Source: Oligoflexales bacterium
GTDB taxonomy: Bacteria > Bdellovibrionota_B > Oligoflexia > Oligoflexales > RGVZ01
Assembly: GCA_947445775.1 (NCBI GenBank)
Contig: CANFEB010000020.1
Coordinates: 1 to 44,455, forward strand
Direction: 5' to 3'
Length of the DNA: 44,455 nt
Below are positions 34,530 to 42,189 of this stretch, piece after piece. The stretch's first letter is position 1. Each line of letters opens with the position of its first letter. The translations under genes were made by a program, and so were the position numbers. The notes beneath the pieces were generated by a model. That model ran no database searches. It was not told the origin of the DNA and saw nothing but the letters and a program-made list of their open reading frames with translations.

Positions 34530-36142
34530 GATGCGCCCCCACCGGCCATCGCAAGCCCAATGGCAGCAACATCAAATCCAGATTCAGGATATTTGGAAAA
34601 TTCGCGGACGACTCGGCCGCGAAGCATGACCAAAATTCGGTCGCTTAAGGCGCAGAGCTCATCGAGGTCGCTCGAAACAAGAAGAACGCCCACGCCCCCT
34701 GCACGAGCTGCAACAAGAGCCTGATGAATTTTTTGCGAAGATCGCCAATCAACACCGCGCGTGGGATGCGCCGCCAAAATCAGTGCAGGATCTTGCTCTA
34801 ATTCACGGGCCACCAAAAATTTTTGCTGATTTCCGCCGGACAATGACCCAACGGCACCGGTCCAACCGGCGGGTTGGATCCCATACTTTAAAAACAGATT
34901 CCCGGCACGCTGCCGCAATTGCTCCCAAGGAACCATGAAATGATTTTTCATGGTTACGCCACTCAGCAATAGATTGCTCGCTGGATCCGCATCCAACATC
35001 AACCCCTCACTGCGGCGATCAAACGGCAAAACGGCTATGCGCGCCGCCTTGCGAACTTCCCCCGGCGAAAGGTGAACCACTTCGTGTCCTGCAACGCAAA
35101 TGCTCCCCGATTCGCCCCGTAACCCTGGAACTGTTCGCAAAATTGCCTTGAACAGGTCCGCCTGACCGTTGCCTTCGACGCCTGCGATGCCAACAATCTC
35201 ACCTTGATGCACGGACAGATGAACTTTCAGCCCTGTGGGACGGTGGTAGTCACGAATTTCGAGGGCGGGAATCCCCCCACTAAAACGATTCGATTGGCGT
35301 GATTCACTTGGCGCAGCACCTGCGTCGCGCACCAAAGACTCCCCGGATTCACCGATCATGGCGTTGGCCAAAGTTTCGATCGACATCTGAGAAGTTTTTT
35401 CATTCCCATTTAATTTGCCATCAAACTCGCCGGCGATCCTGCCGGAGCGCATGACAACAATCCGCCCGCAAACTTGCAGCACTTCATCTAACTTATGGCT
35501 GATCAGGATCACCGCATGTCCTGAATCACGGAGGCGACGCAATCGTTCAAGAAATGGCGCTACTTCAACGGGGGTTAACACCGCGGTTGGTTCGTCTAGG
35601 ATAATCACTCTGGCACCCTGGCAGATGACTTTTAAAATTTCCAATTGCTGCTGTTTACCGACGGAGAGTCGCTCCACAGGTTCATCGAGTTCGAGGTCAA
35701 AGCCCAGAGACTTCATGGATTGAAGGGCGCGACTGCGCACGTCCTGATGAGCGACAGGTCCCGCTTTATAACTGGCAACGAGCCTCAGATGTTCGATGGC
35801 AGTCAGGGCCGGCGCCAACATGAAGTGCTGGTGCACCATGCCAATACCGGCCAAGATAGCCTCCTTTGGACTGCGAAAACGGACCTCCTCATTGTTAAGC
35901 AGAATCGTTCCGCGATCAGGCTCGATGTGGCCAAAAAGCATATTCATGCACGTGGATTTGCCAGCGCCATTTTCGCCGACCAACCCCAGTATTTCGCCAG
36001 ATTCCACGTGAAATGAAACGCCGTCATTGGCGACGACGTCTCCAAACGCCTTGGAGAGGTCACGCAATTCAACGCGGATACTGGCGCCTTCATTTTTTTC
36101 GAAAATTTTATTTTTTGTAGGTCGCACGATCGGCCTCGACAT
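34526..36142 (-). CDS. ABC transporter ATPase with two nucleotide-binding domains
   Basis: This 538-residue protein carries two fused ABC domains. The first has Walker A GENGAGKST near residue 57, signature-like LSVGKQQQLEI and Walker B VIILDEPTAVL. The second has a degenerate P-loop GVEGNGQADL, a full LSGGNQQKFLVAREL signature and ILAAHPTRGVD in place of a normal Walker B. This pattern is usual for nucleoside and sugar importers of the RbsA/NupO type. Its start overlaps the end of the BMP gene by 35 bases and lacks a clear ribosome site. Confidence 0.92.
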   Translation of the reverse strand: MSRPIVRPTKNKIFEKNEGASIRVELRDLSKAFGDVVANDGVSFHVESGEILGLVGENGAGKSTCMNMLFGHIEPDRGTILLNNEEVRFRSPKEAILAGIGMVHQHFMLAPALTAIEHLRLVASYKAGPVAHQDVRSRALQSMKSLGFDLELDEPVERLSVGKQQQLEILKVICQGARVIILDEPTAVLTPVEVAPFLERLRRLRDSGHAVILISHKLDEVLQVCGRIVVMRSGRIAGEFDGKLNGNEKTSQMSIETLANAMIGESGESLVRDAGAAPSESRQSNRFSGGIPALEIRDYHRPTGLKVHLSVHQGEIVGIAGVEGNGQADLFKAILRTVPGLRGESGSICVAGHEVVHLSPGEVRKAARIAVLPFDRRSEGLMLDADPASNLLLSGVTMKNHFMVPWEQLRQRAGNLFLKYGIQPAGWTGAVGSLSGGNQQKFLVARELEQDPALILAAHPTRGVDWRSSQKIHQALVAARAGGVGVLLVSSDLDELCALSDRILVMLRGRVVREFSKYPESGFDVAAIGLAMAGGGAS

Positions 36143-37151
36143 AATAATCAGGAACTTTGAGCGTGCCCGCAGCGATCTGACTTTTTAGCTCGTCTAATTT
36201 GCGCCTTAGATCATCCGTCAGGACACCAGCGTTGTGATGATCCACAGCGTAGTCGATGCCGCCATTAGCGACCCCGAACTCAACCTTCCCGCCAGTAAAC
36301 TTACCGGCCTGCGCGTCGGTAATCGTTTTCAAAACGGCAACATCGATACGCTTCAAGATGCTGGTCAGAATTAGTCCGGGACGCATGCCATTCTGATTGG
36401 AGTCCGTCCCAATGGCGAATTTTTCCTTGGCACCAGCCGCATCAAAAACACCGGCACCGGACGCTCCTGCCGCAACATAGATCACATCGACCCCACGATT
36501 GTACTGGGCAAGGGCAAGCTCCTTAGCTTTCGGCGGATTGTTCCAACTGTCGGCGGTGACACCGATAAAATTAGAAATGGTGGTGGCATCCCTGCGGACA
36601 TGCCTCGCTCCAGCGCGGAAACCCATATCAAATCTGCGTATCAAGGGAACATCCATCCCACCAATGAACCCGACTCTGCCGGTTGCCGACTTCATCACGG
36701 CAGCAGCGCCAGCTAAAAAAGCGCCTTCGTGATCGCCGAATACAAGCGATCTGACATTGGGCAGATGCGAAACAGCATCCACCAGAGCAAAGCGCCTGTC
36801 TGGAAAATCGGCTGCGACCCGCGAAATCGCCTCTGCCTGCCCAAATCCTACGGCAATGATTAGATCGAATTTTTTACGGGCAAATGTCCGGATGGCTGGC
36901 TCGTAGGCATTGTCGTCCATGGCCTCGACAAACTTGCCGTCAATCCCGAGCTGTTTTTTGGCATCGTCAAGGCCCCGCCAGGCAGAAGCGTTAAAGGAGC
37001 GGTCATCCCTGCCCCCCTTGTCAAAAACAACGCCGACGCGGATTTTAGGCAAACCCTCAGCGCCCAAGAGCAGGTCAGACGCCGCTAAAAAAGTCATAAT
37101 AGCCATAAAAGCCAGGATAAAAGTCCGTGACAGAGCCGTTTTGCAGGTCAT
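36108..37151 (-). CDS. BMP-family substrate-binding protein (nucleoside uptake)
   Basis: This 347-residue protein has a Sec signal peptide (TCKTALSRTFILAFMAIMTF ... LLLGAEG) without a lipobox. BMP-family landmarks follow: KIRVGVVFDKGGRDDRSFNASAWRGL, DLIIAVGFGQAEAISRVA, GFIGGMDVPLIRRF and GVDVIYVAAGASGAGVFDAA. BMP proteins bind purine nucleosides and hand them to the ABC importer, whose ATPase and two permeases follow in the same operon. AGAGGGG ten bases before the ATG at 37151 supports this start; the frame extends to 37280 through a repeated DNA element that is not part of the protein. Confidence 0.92.
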   Translation of the reverse strand: MTCKTALSRTFILAFMAIMTFLAASDLLLGAEGLPKIRVGVVFDKGGRDDRSFNASAWRGLDDAKKQLGIDGKFVEAMDDNAYEPAIRTFARKKFDLIIAVGFGQAEAISRVAADFPDRRFALVDAVSHLPNVRSLVFGDHEGAFLAGAAAVMKSATGRVGFIGGMDVPLIRRFDMGFRAGARHVRRDATTISNFIGVTADSWNNPPKAKELALAQYNRGVDVIYVAAGASGAGVFDAAGAKEKFAIGTDSNQNGMRPGLILTSILKRIDVAVLKTITDAQAGKFTGGKVEFGVANGGIDYAVDHHNAGVLTDDLRRKLDELKSQIAAGTLKVPDYYVEADRATYKK

Positions 37152-37188
37152 GAGTGCGCCCCCCTCTTTGAACTCAATCCGGGGCACC

Positions 37189-37231
37189 ATACCTGAACCG
37201 TCGCCATCTGGTAAACTGGACAGATCTACTA
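37189..37231 (+). repeat. 43-bp direct repeat, left copy
   Basis: It reads ATACCTGAACCGTCGCC and continues with CATCTGGTAAACTGGACAG, matching 38069-38111 at 42 of 43 bases. It lies 38 bases upstream of the BMP start. Inside are CTGTC-like/GACAG arms that can pair. Confidence 0.9.
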
Positions 37232-37431
37232 ACTTAAGGATGCTTGATTCCTGCGGGACGATATCGCTGGTGAATTTCAATGAATTACCGCGACCGGGTG
37301 TTGGTCAGTCTCTTGGATAACAAAATAGAGGCCAGAAACCATCTGATATTGCTAATTAAAATATCTAAAATCTTAAACCACCTCAACCTGGGCGAAGGCC
37401 GATCCGATGTTACCGAAACGAGGTGATGAAG

Positions 37432-37599
37432 ATGCGGTTATTTTTTGTTGTCTTTTTTTTTGCAGCGATTGCTGCCTGTAATAATTTAAATGAAAAAACT
37501 ATCCTGAAAACTTCCGCTTCCGCAGTTCAAGATTCCGATACCATCGGTAGGGCTCCTGGCGGCTATTTGCCTAATAACTTTTTGACCGTGCTCGGTTAA
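37432..37599 (+). CDS. Very small lipoprotein (55 residues)
   Basis: This short gene codes a classic lipoprotein signal: MRLFFVVFFFAAIAAC with the lipobox AIAAC at residues 12-16. A mature part of about 40 residues follows, ending PNNFLTVLG. GAGG eight bases before the ATG supports the start; an ATG two codons earlier is too close to the ribosome site. The next gene's ribosome site (AAGGAG) begins at its stop codon. It has no recognisable family. Confidence 0.75.
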   Translation: MRLFFVVFFFAAIAACNNLNEKTILKTSASAVQDSDTIGRAPGGYLPNNFLTVLG

Positions 37600-37612
37600 G
37601 GAGTTACTGGCG

Positions 37613-38002
37613 GTGCGTCTCATACCCTCAAATTTGCCTAGCCGGATCACAGTTGGTTTTAGCAAGGGAAAAGGCCGCGGCGTCTTTGCGACGAAGCGAA
37701 TTTTTGTTGATGAAATCATCGAGAAGGCTCCTGTTCTACTTGTCCCTCGCGAACAGGTGGAAATTTTAGCGAACACATTCTTGGGTAGTTACATGTTTAA
37801 CTCTGACAATAGAAAACATGTGGTCATTGGACTGGGGCTGACGTCGATGTTGAACCACGATGAAGATCCCAACGCTGAATTTTTTATCGTCGGTGACAAC
37901 ATCACCATCAAGGCCAAAAGGGGCATCTCGGCCGGGGCCGAAATCACGATCAACTACGGCTGGGATCCAATGGATTCCTCGCTAAAAAAGAGGGACTTAT
38001 GA
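37613..38002 (+). CDS. Small SET-domain protein
   Basis: This 129-residue protein is close to a minimal SET domain: GKGRGVFATKRIFVDEII at residues 19-36, the cofactor-binding NHDEDPNAEF near residue 82 (family NHS-x-PN-x) and GAEITINYGW near residue 108 (family GEELTIDYG). SET domains transfer methyl groups to protein lysines; in bacteria they occur in some intracellular and predatory species, and roles are mostly unknown. There is no signal peptide and no post-SET cysteine cluster. It starts with GTG and AAGGAG nine bases upstream. It sits between the two 43-bp direct repeats. Confidence 0.85.
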   Translation: MRLIPSNLPSRITVGFSKGKGRGVFATKRIFVDEIIEKAPVLLVPREQVEILANTFLGSYMFNSDNRKHVVIGLGLTSMLNHDEDPNAEFFIVGDNITIKAKRGISAGAEITINYGWDPMDSSLKKRDL

Positions 38003-38052
38003 CTTACAAAAACAATGGCTTCGCCGTTGTTGTTCCTGAGGCACGACAATAA
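37999..38052 (+). CDS. Possible 17-residue peptide after the SET gene
   Basis: An ATG overlapping the SET stop codon (ATGA) opens MTYKNNGFAVVVPEARQ, then TAA. GAGGG lies four bases upstream. It could be a real leader peptide or a gene cut short by the adjacent repeat. Confidence 0.3.
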   Translation: MTYKNNGFAVVVPEARQ

Positions 38053-38068
38053 ACTCATCTGGTTGTCG

Positions 38069-38111
38069 ATACCTGAACTGTCGCCATCTGGTAAACTGGA
38101 CAGATCTACTA
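38069..38111 (+). repeat. 43-bp direct repeat, right copy
   Basis: Identical to 37189-37231 except C to T at one position. It ends 30 bases before the ATG of the thioredoxin-fold gene. The two copies lie 880 bp apart in the same chromosomal direction, but they face opposite ways relative to the genes they precede. Confidence 0.9.
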
Positions 38112-38141
38112 TTGCCTGGAAATTTCGACGGAGAAATCTGG

Positions 38142-38807
38142 ATGCTGAAATACCGTTCGTTGACCAAGGAAATTATGGGCCACCCGGTTACGGGCTTGGG
38201 GTTGAAGGCGGGCGCTCTGCGCAGTCATCTGCACCAGAGTAAACCAGTGCTTCTGGTATTTCTCGGTCATCTTGCGTCGCAATTTTCCAAGGAAACAGTA
38301 CGGGACATCCGCACCGCGCAAAATCGCGACCCTGAATACCCGGAAGTCTTGTTTGTTATGCAAGAAAACGCGGACACCGGTCAGGCATTTTTCAACCTGC
38401 ATTGGCCACGGGCCAAGGCCGTCAGCGATCCTAAATTGTTTTTATTCGGAGAATTTGGAATTCCGACCGCTGGCTTGTTGGATATCGCCGGTCCAGGGGT
38501 TACGATCGCCAGAATCCGGGCCGCCGCCAAAGGGAACTTTGGATCTTGGCCGACAGGTAACATTTGGCAGATGCCAGGTTTTATCGTGATCAGCGGCAAC
38601 CAGATCGTCTGGAGCCACAATTACCGCCATGCAGGGGACCGTCCAGCTCTGCAGCGGATGACTTATCTGCTGCATTCACTGAACGGTCGCAAACACAGTT
38701 CAAAACCTGATCCAAAACCTGATCCAAAACCTGTTTCAAAACCTGATCCAAAACACATCAGCCCAAGCACCGTGTTCAGAATCGGAATAAAGGCAAAAAC
38801 GGGCTAG
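38142..38807 (+). CDS. Peroxiredoxin-like (thioredoxin-fold) protein lacking active-site cysteines
   Basis: This 221-residue protein resembles the AhpC/TSA-like PRX-like2/SelL-related group: PVLLVFLGHLASQFSKETV at residues 35-53, KLFLFGEFGIPTAGLL in the middle, and WQMPGFIVISGNQIVWSHNY near residue 145. The segment where the family has CxxC reads SQFS (Ser46, Ser49), so it cannot do disulphide chemistry there. The C-terminal tail is a Lys-Pro-Asp repeat (KPDPKPDPKPVSKPDPK) from a 12-bp tandem repeat. GGAG seven bases before the ATG at 38142 supports that start; the frame extends to TTG 38112 next to the 43-bp repeat. Its end overlaps the convergent gene by 4 bases. Confidence 0.7.
   Translation: MLKYRSLTKEIMGHPVTGLGLKAGALRSHLHQSKPVLLVFLGHLASQFSKETVRDIRTAQNRDPEYPEVLFVMQENADTGQAFFNLHWPRAKAVSDPKLFLFGEFGIPTAGLLDIAGPGVTIARIRAAAKGNFGSWPTGNIWQMPGFIVISGNQIVWSHNYRHAGDRPALQRMTYLLHSLNGRKHSSKPDPKPDPKPVSKPDPKHISPSTVFRIGIKAKTG
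38702..38749 (+). repeat. Four 12-bp tandem repeats in the peroxiredoxin-like gene
   Basis: The unit AAAACCTGATCC occurs four times, once as AAAACCTGTTTC, and codes Lys-Pro-Asp-Pro repeats in the C-terminal tail. The frame is kept. Confidence 0.9.
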
Positions 38808-39919
38808 GCGTAGTAGCGCCCGAACCGGTTGGCCAAGAAATCCTTGAACGAAACGTCTTCTTGGCGGACAAAGCCGCTTTTCGGCAACTTCCCACTGCGG
38901 TGAATATCAAGCACCGCCGTGATACCAGCAGCGGTCGTGATCTGGATCGCGCCCCAATGCTCGTCTTGGATGGGAGCGTTGTAGATTTTTTTGCAGTAGG
39001 ACTTTTGCGACAGCAGGCCATTTTTCCAACCGGAAACTGTCACCAAAATCAGCACCACATCCTGATGAGTGTGGGGCAAGGATTTCTCGAAGATTTTTTT
39101 GAGCAAGTCACGGTCGTAGTTGAGTTGCAGGTCATTCATGAGCAAACCCATGATATCGCGGTGGCCCGGATATCGGACGCTGCGATAATTCAGGTTCCGG
39201 ACTTTGCCGTTATAAGTCTCCGCCAGACTGCCGAGACCACCGGAGGTGTTGAATGCCTCGTATTCGGTGCCATCAAGGCTAAAACGTTCGTAGCCTTCTA
39301 GAGGCGCCACCATGGTCAATTTTCCGTCAACCACCGCCTCGCAGGGATTGCCATACTCGTTGATCAGACCCTCCGTGCTCCACGTCAGGTTGTACTTCAG
39401 GGCGTTGTGCGGATACATCGGGAGGGCGCCAACGCGCATTTTGATCTCGTCAACCTTGTCAAATTCTTGGGCCAGATTATGCGCGGCAATGGTGATGAAA
39501 CCAGGAGCCAAACCGCACTGGGGAATGAAGGCCATCTTGCTGCCTTCAGCAATCTCGCGAACGCCCTTGGTGGTCTGGACGTCCTCTGTCAGGTCGAGGT
39601 AATTGACGCTGATTTCCTTACAAACCTGCGCAATTCCTAGGTTTAAATGGAATGGGGCGCATGACAGGGCGTAGTCGTGACCCTTGAGGGCCTCGGCCAA
39701 TTCCCGGGTATTGCCAAGATCGCAGGCTTTAGCCTCGACGTTGGCAATAACTCGCCCGGCGCTGGACCTAGTCGCTTTTTTTGCATGGTCAAGATGAGCG
39801 TCAATGGCAGTGACCAAATAGTCGCCGGAATCCGCCAAAAGGTGGCAAACCAGGCGTCCAACCTTGCCGGAACCGAGCACTGCAACCTTCGTCAAACCGC
39901 TTTTTGTACCCAGAACCAT
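38804..39919 (-). CDS. Saccharopine dehydrogenase-family protein (lysine dehydrogenase-like)
   Basis: This 371-residue protein has an N-terminal Rossmann fold: KVAVLGSGKVGRLVCHLLAD at residues 11-30, then NVEAKACDLGN and DYALSCAPFHLN. The C-terminal substrate domain is typical of saccharopine reductase/lysine 6-dehydrogenase enzymes: FIPQCGLAPGFITIAAHNLA, PHNALKYNLTWSTEGLINEY, RSVRYPGHRDIMGLL. It probably oxidises or forms a lysine-derived imine with NAD(P). AGGAGG seven bases before the ATG sets the start. It is a single gene, divergent from the two-component genes. Confidence 0.9.
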   Translation of the reverse strand: MVLGTKSGLTKVAVLGSGKVGRLVCHLLADSGDYLVTAIDAHLDHAKKATRSSAGRVIANVEAKACDLGNTRELAEALKGHDYALSCAPFHLNLGIAQVCKEISVNYLDLTEDVQTTKGVREIAEGSKMAFIPQCGLAPGFITIAAHNLAQEFDKVDEIKMRVGALPMYPHNALKYNLTWSTEGLINEYGNPCEAVVDGKLTMVAPLEGYERFSLDGTEYEAFNTSGGLGSLAETYNGKVRNLNYRSVRYPGHRDIMGLLMNDLQLNYDRDLLKKIFEKSLPHTHQDVVLILVTVSGWKNGLLSQKSYCKKIYNAPIQDEHWGAIQITTAAGITAVLDIHRSGKLPKSGFVRQEDVSFKDFLANRFGRYYA

Positions 39920-40076
39920 GATGTTTCCTCCTCAGATTTCGGCGATTTCGCAATATTTTCAGGGCTTTTTAACCCGATAACAGGACAACTGGTCAACCTA
40001 TACTTAGATGCTTCACATCCTTCGTACATTAGATTAGAAACGGATTGTCAATTTTAAAGAATTTTAAGAGGATCCT

Positions 40077-40751
40077 ATGAGAATACTAGTGGTCGAAGAC
40101 GATGCTGCCTTGGCAAGTGTTGTGGTTCGTGCGCTCCGCGAGGAGTCCTATGCCGTTGACCTGGCCCAAGACGGCCAAGAGGCTGAATGGTCCGCCTTTG
40201 AAAATCCTTATGACCTGATTATTTTGGATTTGATGCTGCCCCGCAAAGATGGCCTTAGCGTCCTCAAAACCCTGCGCCAAGCCGGCAACCATACTCCTGT
40301 TTTGATTCTTACCGCCAAAGACACCGCCACAGACGTGGTCGCAGGCCTCGACACCGGTGCGGATGATTACCTGAAAAAACCCTTCAGCCTTGATGAACTC
40401 ATGGCTCGCGTGCGCGCCCTCCTTCGTCGCCAGCCGTCCGATACCGGGGCCATCATTGAGGTTGGCCCGCTCAAGATCGATCCAGCCCGCAAAGAAGTTA
40501 CCCGTTCAGGCGCGAAAATTGATCTGACAGCAAAAGAATTTGCGTTGTTGGAATACATGGCGCGTCACGCCGGAACTGTCCTGACCCGCACGCAACTTTC
40601 GGAACATGTTTGGGACATGAATTTCGAACCCACTTCAAACGTCGTCGATGTCTATGTGGGATACTTGCGCAACAAGGTGGACAAGGCGTTTGATTTTGCC
40701 ATGATCAAAACCATGCGTGGCCACGGTTACATGTTAGACACTGAAAAATGA
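40077..40751 (+). CDS. OmpR/PhoB-family response regulator
   Basis: This 224-residue regulator has a receiver domain with Glu7-Asp8-Asp9, phospho-acceptor Asp51 in IILDLMLP, Thr in LILTAKD and Lys in LKKPFS. A C-terminal winged helix follows, with LTAKEFALLEYMARHAGTVL and VDVYVGYLRNKVD. It resembles the QseB/CusR/TctD branch. AAGAGGA precedes the ATG. It overlaps the kinase gene as ATGA and the pair should form one regulatory unit; the target genes are not shown by the sequence. Confidence 0.95.
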   Translation: MRILVVEDDAALASVVVRALREESYAVDLAQDGQEAEWSAFENPYDLIILDLMLPRKDGLSVLKTLRQAGNHTPVLILTAKDTATDVVAGLDTGADDYLKKPFSLDELMARVRALLRRQPSDTGAIIEVGPLKIDPARKEVTRSGAKIDLTAKEFALLEYMARHAGTVLTRTQLSEHVWDMNFEPTSNVVDVYVGYLRNKVDKAFDFAMIKTMRGHGYMLDTEK

Positions 40752-42166
40752 TTCTTGACCGGATTCCAGTTCGATTGCGCCTGACCTTGGGCCACGCCGT
40801 GTGGCTCACTGTGTTTTTTGCTGCCATCGGTTTCGGAATCCACCGCATCGTCGAACACAACCTTTACCAGCAGGTCGATGCGGCGTTGTTGGCATCGGCC
40901 AAGTCCATCAATGACGCCCGTTATTCCAAAGCACTCAGCCCCCCCCTCATTCAAGAGTTTTTATCCCGTCACTTTGGCGAACGCCATACCAGACCTTACG
41001 CACAGCTTGTGGATTTATCGGGAAAGGTCAGCGCGCGGACTCCAAACATCCGGGTCAACCTGCCGGTCACCGCCCGGGCATGGAGGCGTGCCGAACGCAG
41101 CCTCGAAACCTTTGAATCTTTTGTTGGCAAGCGCACGGGAAATCCTTTCCGACAGGTGACGCTGCCAGTCCTCCAAAACAGTAAATTTACCGGTGAATTG
41201 ATCCAGGTCGGTGCCCCCCTTGATTCGACGGTTCACGCCCTGACAACCATCAGCCTGGTCTTGTGGATTGCCTTGCCCACGGGCGTATTCTTGTCTGCCC
41301 TGCTGGGATACTTTTTGGCCAAACGGGCCTTGAAACCGGTCCATGACATGCAGAGGGCGGCGGCTGGCCTTGGCGCCAAGGACCTTGAACTGCGCCTCGA
41401 CTTGCCCCAGGCACACGACGAGTTGCGCGCCCTTGCGGAGACCTTCAATGGCATGCTTGCCCGCCTCGAAGATGCTTTCAAGCGCCTGCGCCGATTCAGC
41501 GGTGACGTATCCCACGAACTCCGGACGCCGGTTGCCGTGTTGCAGGCCGAGGCTGAACTTGCCTTGCGCCGCGAGCGCTCACCCGAGGAGTACCGCGAGG
41601 CTCTGCGCAATATCCTCACGGAAACCTCGCACATGTCCGAGATCATCGAGGACCTTTTGCTGCTAGCGCGAGCGGAGAGCAAGTCCGTTGCCATGCAATG
41701 GGCTGATGTCGATGCCGGTCATTTTATTGAATCCATTCGCGATACGGTTCAGCCTTGCTTCGACAAGCGCAACGTGGAACTCGTCACGCATCTGGATACG
41801 GATTTTATGCAACCCACAACGTTTCGCGCCTCGGCAAATTATTTGTCTTTGGCGGTCAAAAACCTTTTGCTCAATGCCGCCAAACACTCTGTGGGCGGGT
41901 CGACCGTAACCTTGCACGTGGCGCAATCCAATCAGGGCTTGGTCATCAAGGTTTCGGACCAGGGAGAGGGTATCCCGGAGGCCAGCCTGCCCTATGTTTT
42001 TGACCCGTTTTATCGCGCTGATACCGCCCGCAACCGCGCCAATGGAGGTGCTGGAGTTGGCCTGAGTTTGACCAAGGCAATGGTTGGCCTGCACTCCGGC
42101 ACGATCGACGTGGCGTCGACGTTTGGCCAAGGGGCGACGTTTACCATCCAATTGCCGGCAACCTAA
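40748..42166 (+). CDS. Sensor histidine kinase, partner of the adjacent regulator
   Basis: This 472-residue kinase has a membrane helix at residues 13-35 and a periplasmic loop of ~125 residues. A second helix lies near 165-188, then HAMP (KRALKPVHDMQRAAAGL). The dimerisation domain has the phosphorylated His256 in DVSHELRTPVAVLQAE. The ATPase domain has N box NLLLNAAKHS, G1 VSDQGEGIPE, F box YVFDPFYR and G2 GGAGVGLSLT. All catalytic boxes are intact. It starts with the ATGA overlap and ends 23 bases before the convergent membrane-protein gene. Confidence 0.95.
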   Translation: MILDRIPVRLRLTLGHAVWLTVFFAAIGFGIHRIVEHNLYQQVDAALLASAKSINDARYSKALSPPLIQEFLSRHFGERHTRPYAQLVDLSGKVSARTPNIRVNLPVTARAWRRAERSLETFESFVGKRTGNPFRQVTLPVLQNSKFTGELIQVGAPLDSTVHALTTISLVLWIALPTGVFLSALLGYFLAKRALKPVHDMQRAAAGLGAKDLELRLDLPQAHDELRALAETFNGMLARLEDAFKRLRRFSGDVSHELRTPVAVLQAEAELALRRERSPEEYREALRNILTETSHMSEIIEDLLLLARAESKSVAMQWADVDAGHFIESIRDTVQPCFDKRNVELVTHLDTDFMQPTTFRASANYLSLAVKNLLLNAAKHSVGGSTVTLHVAQSNQGLVIKVSDQGEGIPEASLPYVFDPFYRADTARNRANGGAGVGLSLTKAMVGLHSGTIDVASTFGQGATFTIQLPAT

Positions 42167-42189
42167 TCTTTCGGGCCCGGGCGCAGGAT

